NCBI GenBank assembly: GCA_019911985.1
Contig: JAIOJO010000031.1
Coordinates: 1 to 11,579 of the forward strand
Length of the DNA stretch: 11,579 nucleotides
DNA from: Sulfuricellaceae bacterium
GTDB taxonomy: Bacteria; Pseudomonadota; Gammaproteobacteria; Burkholderiales; UBA9220
Direction of reading: 5' to 3'
Numbering within the stretch: the first letter of the stretch is position 1; every line of letters starts with the position of its first letter. Both the position numbers and the translations under genes were made by a program. A model generated the notes under the pieces. That model saw nothing but the letters and a program-made list of their open reading frames with translations. It was not told the DNA's origin and searched no databases. Below are positions 1 to 6,843 of the stretch, in pieces.

Positions 1-8
1 CCCTCCGG

Positions 9-109
9 GCCGGTGGCAAGCGGGCTCCAGGGCTTTGTTGCGGGCCGCTTGTTTGGAATAACCAAACCGCGCGTCCCGCGTCGCGCCCTGAAACCCGCTT
101 GCCGCCGGC
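9..109. repeat. Long rod-like inverted repeat (nested stems)
   Basis: Four nested stems can be drawn by eye. Positions 9-24 pair with 94-109 (16 consecutive pairs, one of them G-T). 28-33 pair with 85-90 (6 pairs), 40-44 with 75-79 (5 pairs), and 51-56 with 62-67 (6 pairs, loop AATAA). The internal loops are nearly symmetric, so a transcript of either strand would form a long rod. No gene covers this part. It lies 3' of the minus-strand barrel gene and at the window edge. It could be a dispersed palindromic repeat, a structured 3' UTR, or part of a gene or RNA to the left. The pairing is seen directly; any function is open. Confidence 0.6.
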
Positions 110-120
110 GCGGGTTCAGG
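87..120. terminator. GC-rich hairpin, possible terminator
   Basis: CCTGAAACCCGC (87-98) pairs with GCGGGTTCAGG (110-120), giving 11 pairs with one bulged A and an 11-base loop. On the plus strand it is followed by the AT-rich stretch ATTTATTAAAA. On the minus strand, downstream of the barrel gene, there is no T-run. It could end a plus-strand gene lying left of the window, or protect the 3' end of the barrel mRNA. It shares bases 94-98 and the loop with the larger inverted repeat, so the two structures exclude each other. Confidence 0.35.
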
Positions 121-157
121 ATTTATTAAAACAGCTTCTAAACATTCAATCGTGCGC

Positions 158-946
158 TCAACGGAAGGAAAAGCCGAGGATCATCTTCGCCATCCAGCGG
201 TCGGGCGTGTTGCCGTAGCCGCGGCCGATGCCGAAATTGACTTCGGCTTTGCCGATTTCCGTGTCCGCCGTGACATAGGTGGTGTAGCTGCGTTCGCTCG
301 CGGGCAATAGATGCTGCAGCGGCCCCAGGCTGGCATAGTGTTCGATGCCCAAGCGCGTGTCGCCATTGAGCGCGCGGCTGATTTTAATCGCCGGCTCGAA
401 CTCGGGTTCGCGGCTGCCGGTGCCGGACAAGGTCAAGCCCAAAATCGGGTTCACGATAAATTCCCAGGCGGCATTTCTATAGCCGAAAATCGGACGCAAT
501 TCGGCGTTCCAATGGTTCTCGGCTATGCGTATCGATGAGTAGCCCACTTCGGTATTCAAGCCCCAGTAAAAAGTGGAATCGGCCTCGTGGGGGGCGATAT
601 ATTTCAGGCGAAAACGCATACCGTTTTCGTTGACGCTGCCGTTGGAATGAATGGCCATCGGGGGAAAATACAGTCCGGCCTCCAATGTCTTGCTGATGCC
701 ATAGGACAATTCGGGTGTGACTTGCAGTACGTGATGAGAGGGAACTTCCCCAGCGTAGGACGGGGTTTTCGATCCGTCCAGCGTGTAGTTGGTATGCAGC
801 TCCAATCCGAAATTTCCCGGATCGTCCATGTCGTCGTTATAAACTTGTATTTCGTCCGGAGTGGCCAGGGCCGTAAGGCTGGCGATGCTCAATCCGGTAA
901 AAAGAAGTGCGCAGCCGATTCGGCGAGAAAGAGTCGGGTTTTTCAT
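158..946 (-). CDS. Exported, probable outer-membrane beta-barrel protein of unknown function
   Basis: The protein has 262 residues from the ATG at 946. The first 28 look like a signal peptide: basic NPTLSRRIG, a hydrophobic core to about residue 26, and an Ala-Leu-Ala-type cleavage site before TPDEIQVY. The mature part alternates polar and aromatic or hydrophobic residues (for example GFSFR at the end, GLELHTNY near the start) and has many Gly and Tyr. This is typical of small outer-membrane beta-barrels. The early motif EIQVYNDDMDDPGNFGLELH resembles a conserved but uncharacterised proteobacterial family, as far as I recall. The frame also opens 21 bases earlier at a TTG, but the ATG gives a cleaner signal peptide. 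AAAG lies shortly before it as a weak ribosome site. The gene stands alone, with a Fur-like box upstream, so iron control is possible. No function is assigned. Confidence 0.72.
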   Translation of the reverse strand: MKNPTLSRRIGCALLFTGLSIASLTALATPDEIQVYNDDMDDPGNFGLELHTNYTLDGSKTPSYAGEVPSHHVLQVTPELSYGISKTLEAGLYFPPMAIHSNGSVNENGMRFRLKYIAPHEADSTFYWGLNTEVGYSSIRIAENHWNAELRPIFGYRNAAWEFIVNPILGLTLSGTGSREPEFEPAIKISRALNGDTRLGIEHYASLGPLQHLLPASERSYTTYVTADTEIGKAEVNFGIGRGYGNTPDRWMAKMILGFSFR

Positions 947-968
947 AAGCTTTGTCGCGTCATCCAAT

Positions 969-987
969 GAGAATGGTTCTTATTATC
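969..987 (-). promoter_or_regulatory. Putative Fur box upstream of the barrel gene
   Basis: On the minus strand the sequence is GATAATAAGAACCATTCTC. It matches the classic 19-base Fur consensus GATAATGATAATCATTATC at 15 positions. The site lies 23-41 bases upstream of the ATG at 946, where an operator could block transcription. The match is seen in the sequence; iron-dependent repression is inferred. Confidence 0.5.
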
Positions 988-1256
988 TCGAAAGCCTTAT
1001 CGTTTGGCAACCCTTGTTTCATGCGGCGATGCGCTCCCTTTGGCGTCCCTCTCCTGCGGGTACTGATATAAACCAAGCGCTGTGGTAGACTATTCCGTTT
1101 TATTTTAGGCAGGCGGTAAATGGCGGTTGCGCAAGTCTTTTTCGCCGTCTATCGGCACAAGATGCGGCACGATAGCGCCGCCGATAATACGTTTCACGCG
1201 TGCCGTTAGGCAAAGCCCAGCTCTATATGAGCGGCAATTCGACCGGAATGGCGCGG

Positions 1257-1262
1257 TATAAT
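1257..1262 (+). promoter_or_regulatory. Perfect -10 hexamer before the flavoprotein reductase gene
   Basis: TATAAT lies 21 bases before the ATG at 1284. No good -35 hexamer stands at 16-18 bases upstream (the best is GCAATT at 1234-1239). A start near 1269 would leave a short leader containing AGGAAG (1271-1276), so this fits the ATG at 1284. The rest of 968-1283 shows only the Fur-like site near its left end and no convincing gene. Confidence 0.4.
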
Positions 1263-1283
1263 CAATTGGAAGGAAGCAAGGAC

Positions 1284-2318
1284 ATGTCTCACCGGATCAC
1301 TATCAAGCCCAGCAATCATGCCTTCACGACGCTTGGGGACGAAACCATCCTGGAAGCGGCTTTGCGCGAAGGTTTCGCTCTTCCTTACGGCTGTCGCAAC
1401 GGGGCTTGCGGCGCTTGCAAGGGCGTGGTCTTGGAAGGCTCCGTCGATTACGGCGACTATCAGGCGAGCGCATTGAGCGAACACGACAAGCAGATGGGGA
1501 AAGCCCTATTCTGCTGCGCCAGGCCCCAGTCGGATATCGTCATCGAAGTTAAGGAAATCGGGGCGGCCAAGGATATCCCGATAAAAACCATGCCCTGCCG
1601 CGTACAGCATATCGAGCGGCCGAGCGACGATGTCATCGTGATGTACCTCAAGCTGCCCGCCAACGAACGCCTGCAGTTCTTGTCCGGCCAATATATCGAT
1701 ATTTTGCTCAAGGACGGCAAACGCCGTAGTTTTTCGCTGGCTAACGCGCCCCACGACGATGAGTATCTGCAGCTTCATGTGCGGCATCTGGCCGGCGGGC
1801 AGTTTACCGATTACGCTTTCAGCGCTATGAGGGAAAAGGATATTCTGCGTTTCGAGGGGCCTCACGGCAGCTTTTTTCTGCGCGAGGACAGCGACAAGCC
1901 GATGATCCTGCTCGCCAGCGGAACCGGTTTCGCCCCAATTAAGGCTATCGTCGAACACGCGCTGCATATCGGCCTGAAGCGGACGATGATCCTGTATTGG
2001 GGCGCGCGCACGCGTAAGGATATGTACTTGCCCGAACTGCCGCAAAAATGGCAGGCCGAGCACGCCAATTTCACGTTTTACCCGGTGCTCTCCGAACCGG
2101 CGCCGGACGACAACTGGAGCGGCCGCACCGGTTATGTGCATGAGGCGGTGCTCGACGATTTCGCCGACTTGAGCGCTTACCAGGTCTATGCCTGCGGCGC
2201 TCCGGCCATGGTGGAGGCGGCGCATCGCGCCTTTATCGGCGAACGCGGCCTGCCCGAAGACCAGTTCTTTTCCGATGCGTTTTTCGTGGCGGCAGCCACG
2301 GCGGATAAGTCGAAATAG
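1284..2318 (+). CDS. 2Fe-2S ferredoxin-NAD(P)H reductase flavoprotein (CDP-6-deoxyglucoseen reductase / AscD-like)
   Basis: The protein has 344 residues. Residues 1-90 form a plant-type 2Fe-2S ferredoxin domain, with cysteines 37, 42, 45 and 77 in the spacing C-x4-C-x2-C-x31-C. Residues about 102-200 are an FAD-binding barrel with the flavin motif R148-S-F-S151. From about 205 comes the NAD(P)H-binding domain with GTGFAP (213-218) and the C-terminal CGAP (304-307). The order ferredoxin-FAD-NAD is that of monooxygenase reductases and of the AscD-type enzymes often named CDP-6-deoxy-delta-3,4-glucoseen reductase. It moves electrons from NAD(P)H through FAD to the iron-sulfur cluster and an acceptor that the sequence does not reveal. 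No oxygenase or sugar-biosynthesis gene lies beside it. The ATG at 1284 is chosen because AGGAAG sits 7 bases upstream and the ferredoxin domain starts at once. A GTG at 1200 would add 28 residues of no recognisable character. It converges on hemY. Confidence 0.85.
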   Translation: MSHRITIKPSNHAFTTLGDETILEAALREGFALPYGCRNGACGACKGVVLEGSVDYGDYQASALSEHDKQMGKALFCCARPQSDIVIEVKEIGAAKDIPIKTMPCRVQHIERPSDDVIVMYLKLPANERLQFLSGQYIDILLKDGKRRSFSLANAPHDDEYLQLHVRHLAGGQFTDYAFSAMREKDILRFEGPHGSFFLREDSDKPMILLASGTGFAPIKAIVEHALHIGLKRTMILYWGARTRKDMYLPELPQKWQAEHANFTFYPVLSEPAPDDNWSGRTGYVHEAVLDDFADLSAYQVYACGAPAMVEAAHRAFIGERGLPEDQFFSDAFFVAAATADKSK

Positions 2319-2331
2319 CGTTTGCGCTATT
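2314..2331. terminator. Small dyad between convergent genes, possible bidirectional terminator
   Basis: AATAGCG (2314-2320) and CGCTATT (2325-2331) form a perfect 7-base stem with the loop TTTG. The TAG of the reductase is in the left arm, and the TAG of hemY, read on the other strand, is in the right arm. On the plus strand a run of five T follows about 8 bases later, and on the minus strand only a short T-run follows. The stem is weak for a terminator, but its placement between two convergent genes 8 bases apart fits. Confidence 0.45.
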
Positions 2332-3514
2332 CAAGCGGATTTTTCAAGCTCATGTCCAGGCTGCTGCGGTAATGTTTGCAGGCTTCGTCGGGACGGCCCA
2401 GCTTTTCCAGCAGTTCCGCCAACAGCAAGTGCGCATGGGGCGTAGCCTCGACCGCCAGGCTGGCTTCCAAGTAGCTTTGCGCCTTGCCCCACAAGGCCTG
2501 CAGCATGCATAGCCGACCCAGCGACAAGAGCAGCGCGGCGTCGCGGGGGTATTGTTTCAACCACGCTTCCGCGCGTTCGATCTGCTTCAGCAAATCCCGC
2601 CCCGGACAATAGCCGTAGACGGCGGCTAGCTCGCTATCCCATTGCCGTTCCAAGCTGGAGCCGGCAATATCCGCCGCCGTTTGGCAGTCGCCGGAGGCAA
2701 TGAAAGCCTGGGCGGCTTGGAGCGCGACTTTGTTTTGCAGTCTCGCGTCGCCGGGCAGCTTTTGCCAGAATTCCTTGAGCGCGGGCAGGTCGTCGGATTT
2801 TCGTTTCAGGTTTTCCACATAAGCGTTGATTTTGACTTGCTCGGCCTGGGTCGAGTCGATGGCTTCGCGTTTTTCCAATTGCCCGACCAGGGGCGGAATT
2901 TGATCCCACATTTTTGCCTGTTGCAGGGCTTTCAGTTCCAGGCGCAGTGCGTAGGGATGCCGGCTGTCTTTGACGCTGAGCGTTTTCAGCGCGGCCAGAG
3001 CCTCGTCGGGATGGCGTTGATCGAGCAACAGATCGGCCTGCGTGATCAAGCGCGCGAGGTTTTGTTCCGGCGCCTTCTTTTCCGCCTGGGCCAGGTAGTC
3101 GTCGCGGCGATCGAAGGCGCGCAAGCGGTGAGCCGCCTGGGCTGCCAGCAAGGCGGACACGGCGGGCGATTCGTCCATCGCGAGCGCGGCGGCAGCCTGC
3201 TTTTCCGCCGTCACATAGCGCCCTTCGAAAAAGGCGGTCAAGGCGGTGGATAACGCGGCGCGGGCTTTATTCTGGCGCCGGGATAGCCGGAACGCCTGCA
3301 CGTAGCCCGGTAGGCTGATCGTGTGTTGCACCATGCGCGCCAGGCTGTACAAGGCGATAAATGCCGCCAGGGATAAGACCACGAACAAATTCAGCGAGAG
3401 TTCGGCGCGGTAGGGTGGAAAAATCAGCAATACCAGGCCGTCGTTGTATTTGGCCGCAATCGTGAGGCTGACGGCCAGCGTCAGCCCGGCGAGTATCCAC
3501 AGCAAGGTTTTCAA
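2327..3514 (-). CDS. hemY: HemY, inner-membrane TPR protein of heme biosynthesis
   Basis: The protein has 395 residues, a normal length for gammaproteobacterial HemY. Two membrane segments are visible near residues 3-21 and 41-60, joined by a short loop with the motif FPPYRAELSLN. A long alpha-helical part with TPR-like units follows (for example around residues 80-200 and 325-390, ending with LGRPDEACKHYR). HemY of this class is not the protoporphyrinogen oxidase that shares the symbol in Gram-positives. It is a membrane protein linked to late tetrapyrrole synthesis, and its exact role is not settled. The start is a TTG at 3514, overlapping the hemX TGA by four bases (TTGA), with a GAGGCGG ribosome site shortly upstream. 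No ATG gives the expected MKTLLW N-terminus. It is the last gene of the hemCDXY run. Confidence 0.9.
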   Translation of the reverse strand: MKTLLWILAGLTLAVSLTIAAKYNDGLVLLIFPPYRAELSLNLFVVLSLAAFIALYSLARMVQHTISLPGYVQAFRLSRRQNKARAALSTALTAFFEGRYVTAEKQAAAALAMDESPAVSALLAAQAAHRLRAFDRRDDYLAQAEKKAPEQNLARLITQADLLLDQRHPDEALAALKTLSVKDSRHPYALRLELKALQQAKMWDQIPPLVGQLEKREAIDSTQAEQVKINAYVENLKRKSDDLPALKEFWQKLPGDARLQNKVALQAAQAFIASGDCQTAADIAGSSLERQWDSELAAVYGYCPGRDLLKQIERAEAWLKQYPRDAALLLSLGRLCMLQALWGKAQSYLEASLAVEATPHAHLLLAELLEKLGRPDEACKHYRSSLDMSLKNPLE

Positions 3515-4572
3515 CGGCCGCCTCGCTTCAGGTTGCGCAAGGCGTTCAGGCTGGTGGAGAGATCCGGCATCTCGACCGTTAATACCCCGGCTTGAAGTTG
3601 CTTGAGGCTAGCCATGGCAGCGCGGGTCGCCGCCGACTTGACGTCGAAGTAGCGATTCAGCGTGGTTTCCACCGTGTTCAGGTCGCGCCGGAACCCCGCA
3701 TCGTCGTGCTGCAGCAAGGCCAAGCGCGCGGTCAATAAGCGCAGCTTGAGATTTTCCCTGAGGAAATAGGTTTGCGAGGGATTGAGCAAGGGCGCATCGG
3801 GATTTTCCATGTTGCGAATTTGCACTAGTTGCTTCAAGTCTTGCCAAGCTTCGTGCCCGAGCTTGAGCCAAAGATTTTTTTCAGGTGGTGTCTTGACCGG
3901 CTGTTTATCCAGCTTGGCGGTCGCGTCTATGGCCAGGGGCAGATCGGCCACGCTGGCCGCCAAGTCGTCCAGGTGCAGGCTGATGCCGGGAAGATCCACC
4001 ATGGGCAGGGATTGCAGGCGCTGCATATCTTGCATGATCGCCTTCCGCAAGGGCAGCAACTGCGGGCGGTCGAGGCGCTGCAAGCGGCTATCGGCGGTTT
4101 GCAAGGCGATCAGCGCGCCCTTGACGTTGCCCGCCAGTTGCAGTTGCTCGTTAGCCGTGACCAGCAGTTGTTCGATTTCGGACAATGCCCATTCGTCGCG
4201 GTTCCTCGACATTTCTTGATAGAGCTCATCCAAGGCGATGCGCTGGTTTTGCGCTTCCGCTTGTTTACTTTCGAGCAGCCCCAGCTTCACCGCCATTTCG
4301 CGCGTGCTTTCCTGGGCTTGCTCAGCCATGAGTTTGCTTTGCTGATTTTGGCTGTCGATTTCGGCGAGGTGCTTGCCGAGATCGTGCTCGACCAGGCTAA
4401 ACCGTTGCCGGCCGTCGAGCCAGGCCGTTGCGGCCAAGGCCAGCGCCAAGAGCGCGACGACCAAACTTATGTTGATGCGCACGCCATGGCTCGCCGCAAT
4501 CGGCGGCTCGGTCGTTTTTTCGACGCTGGCCTCAGCCGTGGACGGTGCCGGAGATTCCTGTTCAACGCTCAT
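3511..4572 (-). CDS. hemX: HemX, membrane-anchored HemX-domain protein
   Basis: The protein has 353 residues. An acidic, Pro- and Ala-rich cytoplasmic tail of about 30 residues is followed by one membrane helix (about 33-51). A helical, coiled-coil-like stretch (about 55-125) comes next, then the HemX domain, recognisable by WALSEIEQLLVTANEQLQL and the following ALIALQTADSRLQ. Databases often call such proteins uroporphyrin-III C-methyltransferase, but no SAM-dependent methyltransferase domain is present. The role in tetrapyrrole synthesis is unclear, and a scaffold for HemD and HemY is a possibility. The ATG at 4572 overlaps the hemD stop by four bases (ATGA), and its own stop overlaps the hemY start. 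This argues for translational coupling through the operon. Confidence 0.9.
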   Translation of the reverse strand: MSVEQESPAPSTAEASVEKTTEPPIAASHGVRINISLVVALLALALAATAWLDGRQRFSLVEHDLGKHLAEIDSQNQQSKLMAEQAQESTREMAVKLGLLESKQAEAQNQRIALDELYQEMSRNRDEWALSEIEQLLVTANEQLQLAGNVKGALIALQTADSRLQRLDRPQLLPLRKAIMQDMQRLQSLPMVDLPGISLHLDDLAASVADLPLAIDATAKLDKQPVKTPPEKNLWLKLGHEAWQDLKQLVQIRNMENPDAPLLNPSQTYFLRENLKLRLLTARLALLQHDDAGFRRDLNTVETTLNRYFDVKSAATRAAMASLKQLQAGVLTVEMPDLSTSLNALRNLKRGGR

Positions 4573-5342
4573 CGTTCATCCTTAAACCAATCGATCAAGC
4601 CCTGCAGCAAGGCCTCGTCGCTCGGGCCGGCGACGACGACCTGCTTGACGCCCCGTGCGCCGGCTTCATCGGCAATCCGCGGGTGTATGGCGAACATCGG
4701 CGTAGATTCGAGCAGTACACGGCCGTTTGCGCCAAGCATAGCATACAGATTGTCCAGGCTTTCGCTGCTGGTGACGGTCACGGCGGCAATTTCGCCTCGC
4801 GCCCAACGCTCCAGCAGCGCTGCGGGGTCGGCGTCGGGCCGCACGCGCCGGTAACATTCCGCGTAGCTCACCTCGGCGCCGCGCTGGCGCAGGGTTTCCG
4901 CCAGCCACTCGCGCCCGCCCTCGCCGCGAACGATCAGAATGCGCTGAGCTTCTACTTGCCGCAAAGGCGCCATATCCAGCAAGGCTTCGCTGTCGGCGCC
5001 GCCTTCGGGCGCGATTGCGTTGGCTATGCCGTGCCGCGCCAAAGCTCGTAGCGTACCCTTGCCGACGGCGGCCAAACGGGGGCCTGCGGATAGCGCGGCG
5101 GCGCCGCCGAGCCAGGCCAGGGACTGCTCGACCGCTGTCGGGCTGATGAAAATCAGCCAATCGAAGCTCGCCAATTGTCCTAGCGAATGCTGCAGCGCGG
5201 ACGGGTCGGCGGGAGCGCGGATTTCCAGCGCGGGAAAGGCGACCGGCGTGCCGCCCGCTTGCACTATCAATTCGGACAGGTTCCGGGCTTGCGTCTCCGG
5301 CCGAGTCACCAGCACGCCGATGCCCGCCAACGGCTTTCCCAT
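4569..5342 (-). CDS. hemD: Uroporphyrinogen-III synthase HemD
   Basis: The protein has 257 residues, the usual size for HemD. It closes and inverts the D ring of hydroxymethylbilane to form uroporphyrinogen III, the branch point to heme, siroheme and cobalamin. Recognisable parts are the start VLVTRPETQA (10-19), FISPTAVEQSL (65-75), AAVGKGTLRAL (91-101), ILIVRGEGGREWLAETL (135-151), AECYRR (161-166) and VTSSESLDNL (190-199). They follow the two-lobed fold of the family. The ATG at 5342 lies 11 bases after the hemC stop. The same frame stays open far upstream through hemC, but that part is Arg-rich and has no family character, so it is not coding. The hemX start overlaps the hemD stop. Confidence 0.92.
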   Translation of the reverse strand: MGKPLAGIGVLVTRPETQARNLSELIVQAGGTPVAFPALEIRAPADPSALQHSLGQLASFDWLIFISPTAVEQSLAWLGGAAALSAGPRLAAVGKGTLRALARHGIANAIAPEGGADSEALLDMAPLRQVEAQRILIVRGEGGREWLAETLRQRGAEVSYAECYRRVRPDADPAALLERWARGEIAAVTVTSSESLDNLYAMLGANGRVLLESTPMFAIHPRIADEAGARGVKQVVVAGPSDEALLQGLIDWFKDER

Positions 5343-5353
5343 CGAGCCTAGCC

Positions 5354-6286
5354 TTAGCCCAGTTCCGCCAGGATGGCGGCGGCGCCTTGGTCGAGCAGCA
5401 ATTGGGCGATGCTTTCGCCGAGTTGTTCCGCCGCATCCAGGTCGCCCTCGGCTTCCGCACGCAGCACGGTGCTGCCGTCGGTGCGCGCGACGAAGCCGCG
5501 CATCCACAATTTTCCGCCGCGCAACTCGGCGTAGCCGCCCAAGGGAACTTGGCAACTGCCGTTGAGTTTGCGGCTCATCGCGCGTTCCGCCGTGACGCAG
5601 GCGGCGCTTTCCGGGCTGTTGAGGGGCGCCAATAGCGCCAGCACGTCGGTGCGGGCGGCGCGGCATTCTATGCCCAAGGCGCCTTGGCCCACGGCGGGCA
5701 GGGATTCCTCGCTGGCGATCAGCGCGGTGATGCGCTCGCCCAGCCCCAAGCGCTTCAGGCCGGCGGCGGCCAGGATGATGGCGTCGTACTGCCCCTCGTC
5801 CAGCTTGCGCAGCCGCGTTTGCACGTTGCCGCGCAGCGATTCGATTTTCAGCTCGGGATAGCGCGCTTGCAACTGGCATTGGCGGCGCAGGCTGGAGGTG
5901 CCGACCACGCTGCCGGTGGGCAATTCGTTGAGCTGCTTGTAGCGCGTGGAGACGAAAGCGTCGCGCGGGTCTTCCCGGTCGCAAATAACCGCCAGCGTAA
6001 AGCCTTCGGGCAGGTTCATCGGCACGTCTTTCATGGAATGCACGGCGAGGTCGGCGCGCCCTTCTTCCAGCGCCACTTCGAGTTCCTTGATAAACAGGCC
6101 CTTGCCGCCGATTTTGCTGAGCGGCGAGTCGAGGATTTGATCGCCGGTGGTGGTCATGCCGAGAATATCCACTTTTATTTGCGGATATAATGCCAAGAGC
6201 CGGCGCTGGATGTGATGGGCCTGCCACAGGGCGAGAGCGCTTTCGCGCGTGGCGATGGTCAGGCGCGCGGGCAAAGTCGTAGTCAA
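5354..6286 (-). CDS. hemC: Porphobilinogen deaminase (hydroxymethylbilane synthase) HemC
   Basis: The protein has 310 residues, the standard length. It joins four porphobilinogen units into hydroxymethylbilane on a covalent dipyrromethane cofactor. The family marks are clear: IATRESALALWQA (11-23), SKIGGKGLFIKELE (57-70), AVHSMKDVP with the catalytic Asp 87, GTSSLRRQCQL (129-139), LRGNVQTRL (151-159), and the cofactor cysteine C245 in GSCQVPLGG. The start is a TTG at 6286, because no ATG or GTG lies in frame before the first conserved block. AGTGAG a few bases upstream is a modest ribosome site. It heads the hemCDXY operon, and its promoter must lie in the 29-base gap or inside the start of the divergent thioredoxin gene. 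Confidence 0.95.
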   Translation of the reverse strand: MTTTLPARLTIATRESALALWQAHHIQRRLLALYPQIKVDILGMTTTGDQILDSPLSKIGGKGLFIKELEVALEEGRADLAVHSMKDVPMNLPEGFTLAVICDREDPRDAFVSTRYKQLNELPTGSVVGTSSLRRQCQLQARYPELKIESLRGNVQTRLRKLDEGQYDAIILAAAGLKRLGLGERITALIASEESLPAVGQGALGIECRAARTDVLALLAPLNSPESAACVTAERAMSRKLNGSCQVPLGGYAELRGGKLWMRGFVARTDGSTVLRAEAEGDLDAAEQLGESIAQLLLDQGAAAILAELG

Positions 6287-6315
6287 ACCAAACTCACTTT
6301 TTTTGAGAAATAACG

Positions 6316-6843
6316 ATGCAATTTACGAAAATTTCGCCGTGGAGCCCGGGTAAACCGCGTTTGCTCGGCACCCTCCTCCTGGCGCTGTCGATTCTAACAT
6401 GGTTCGCCGCGGCGGGCGCGGCGACGGAAGACGCCGCCGTGCCGCTGGCGCAGGACCTGGCCGCCGACGGGCGGATTCTCCAAGACCGGCATATCCCCAT
6501 GCTGGTGATGTTCAGCGCGCCCGGCTGCGCCTATTGCCGCAAGCTGCTGGACGAGTTTCTGCTGCCGATGCAGCGCAACCCGGAGTACCGCGAAAAAGTG
6601 CTGATGCGCCGCATCGAAATCGACAGTTCCAGCCCCTTGCACGATTTTTCCGGGAAGACGATCACCCAGCGGCAATTCGCCGTTGCCCATAAAGTGCGGC
6701 TGGTTCCGACCGTGGCGCTGCTGGGGCCGAATGGCGAAGGGCTGGCCGAACCCTTGGTCGGGCTGTCCAGCCCCGATTACTACGGCGCCTTCCTCGACCA
6801 GGCCATAGACGAATCTTTAGCCAAGCTGCGCGCGCCGCGCTAA
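6316..6843 (+). CDS. Periplasmic thioredoxin-fold protein with CxxC
   Basis: The protein has 175 residues. An N-terminal signal or anchor lies at about residues 15-36 (basic PGKPR, hydrophobic LLGTLLLALSILTWF, then an AAAGAA cleavage-like site). The thioredoxin-like core has the redox pair C71-A-Y-C74 and, 57 residues later, VPT with the cis-proline P131. The region between the CxxC and the cis-Pro holds an extra helical part (LLDEFLLPMQRNPEYREKV), as in SoxW- and DsbD-gamma-like or Thioredoxin_2 proteins. It likely acts as a disulfide reductase or exchanger outside the cytoplasm. The partner is not visible here. It could assist cytochrome c or heme-related thiol chemistry, given the hem operon next door, but that is inference. 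It starts 29 bases from hemC, divergently. GAGA upstream is a weak ribosome site. Confidence 0.78.
   Translation: MQFTKISPWSPGKPRLLGTLLLALSILTWFAAAGAATEDAAVPLAQDLAADGRILQDRHIPMLVMFSAPGCAYCRKLLDEFLLPMQRNPEYREKVLMRRIEIDSSSPLHDFSGKTITQRQFAVAHKVRLVPTVALLGPNGEGLAEPLVGLSSPDYYGAFLDQAIDESLAKLRAPR

Noticed and set aside
1200..1283. Upstream GTG start for the flavoprotein reductase
   Set aside because: The ATG at 1284 has a better ribosome site and starts directly at the ferredoxin domain. The perfect TATAAT at 1257-1262 would lie inside the longer gene.
3829..4854. Plus-strand open frame of 341 codons opposite hemX and hemD
   Set aside because: It crosses two well-supported genes on the other strand and has no family features.
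6186..6191. Perfect TATAAT on the plus strand inside hemC as a promoter of the thioredoxin gene
   Set aside because: No -35 hexamer lies at a workable spacing, and the site is 125 bases from the gene. Chance occurrence is likely, though not excluded.
5343..6227. Open frame that would extend HemD by about 295 residues at its N-terminus
   Set aside because: It runs in another frame through hemC, is extremely Arg- and Pro-rich, and shows no family. HemD has its normal length from the ATG at 5342.
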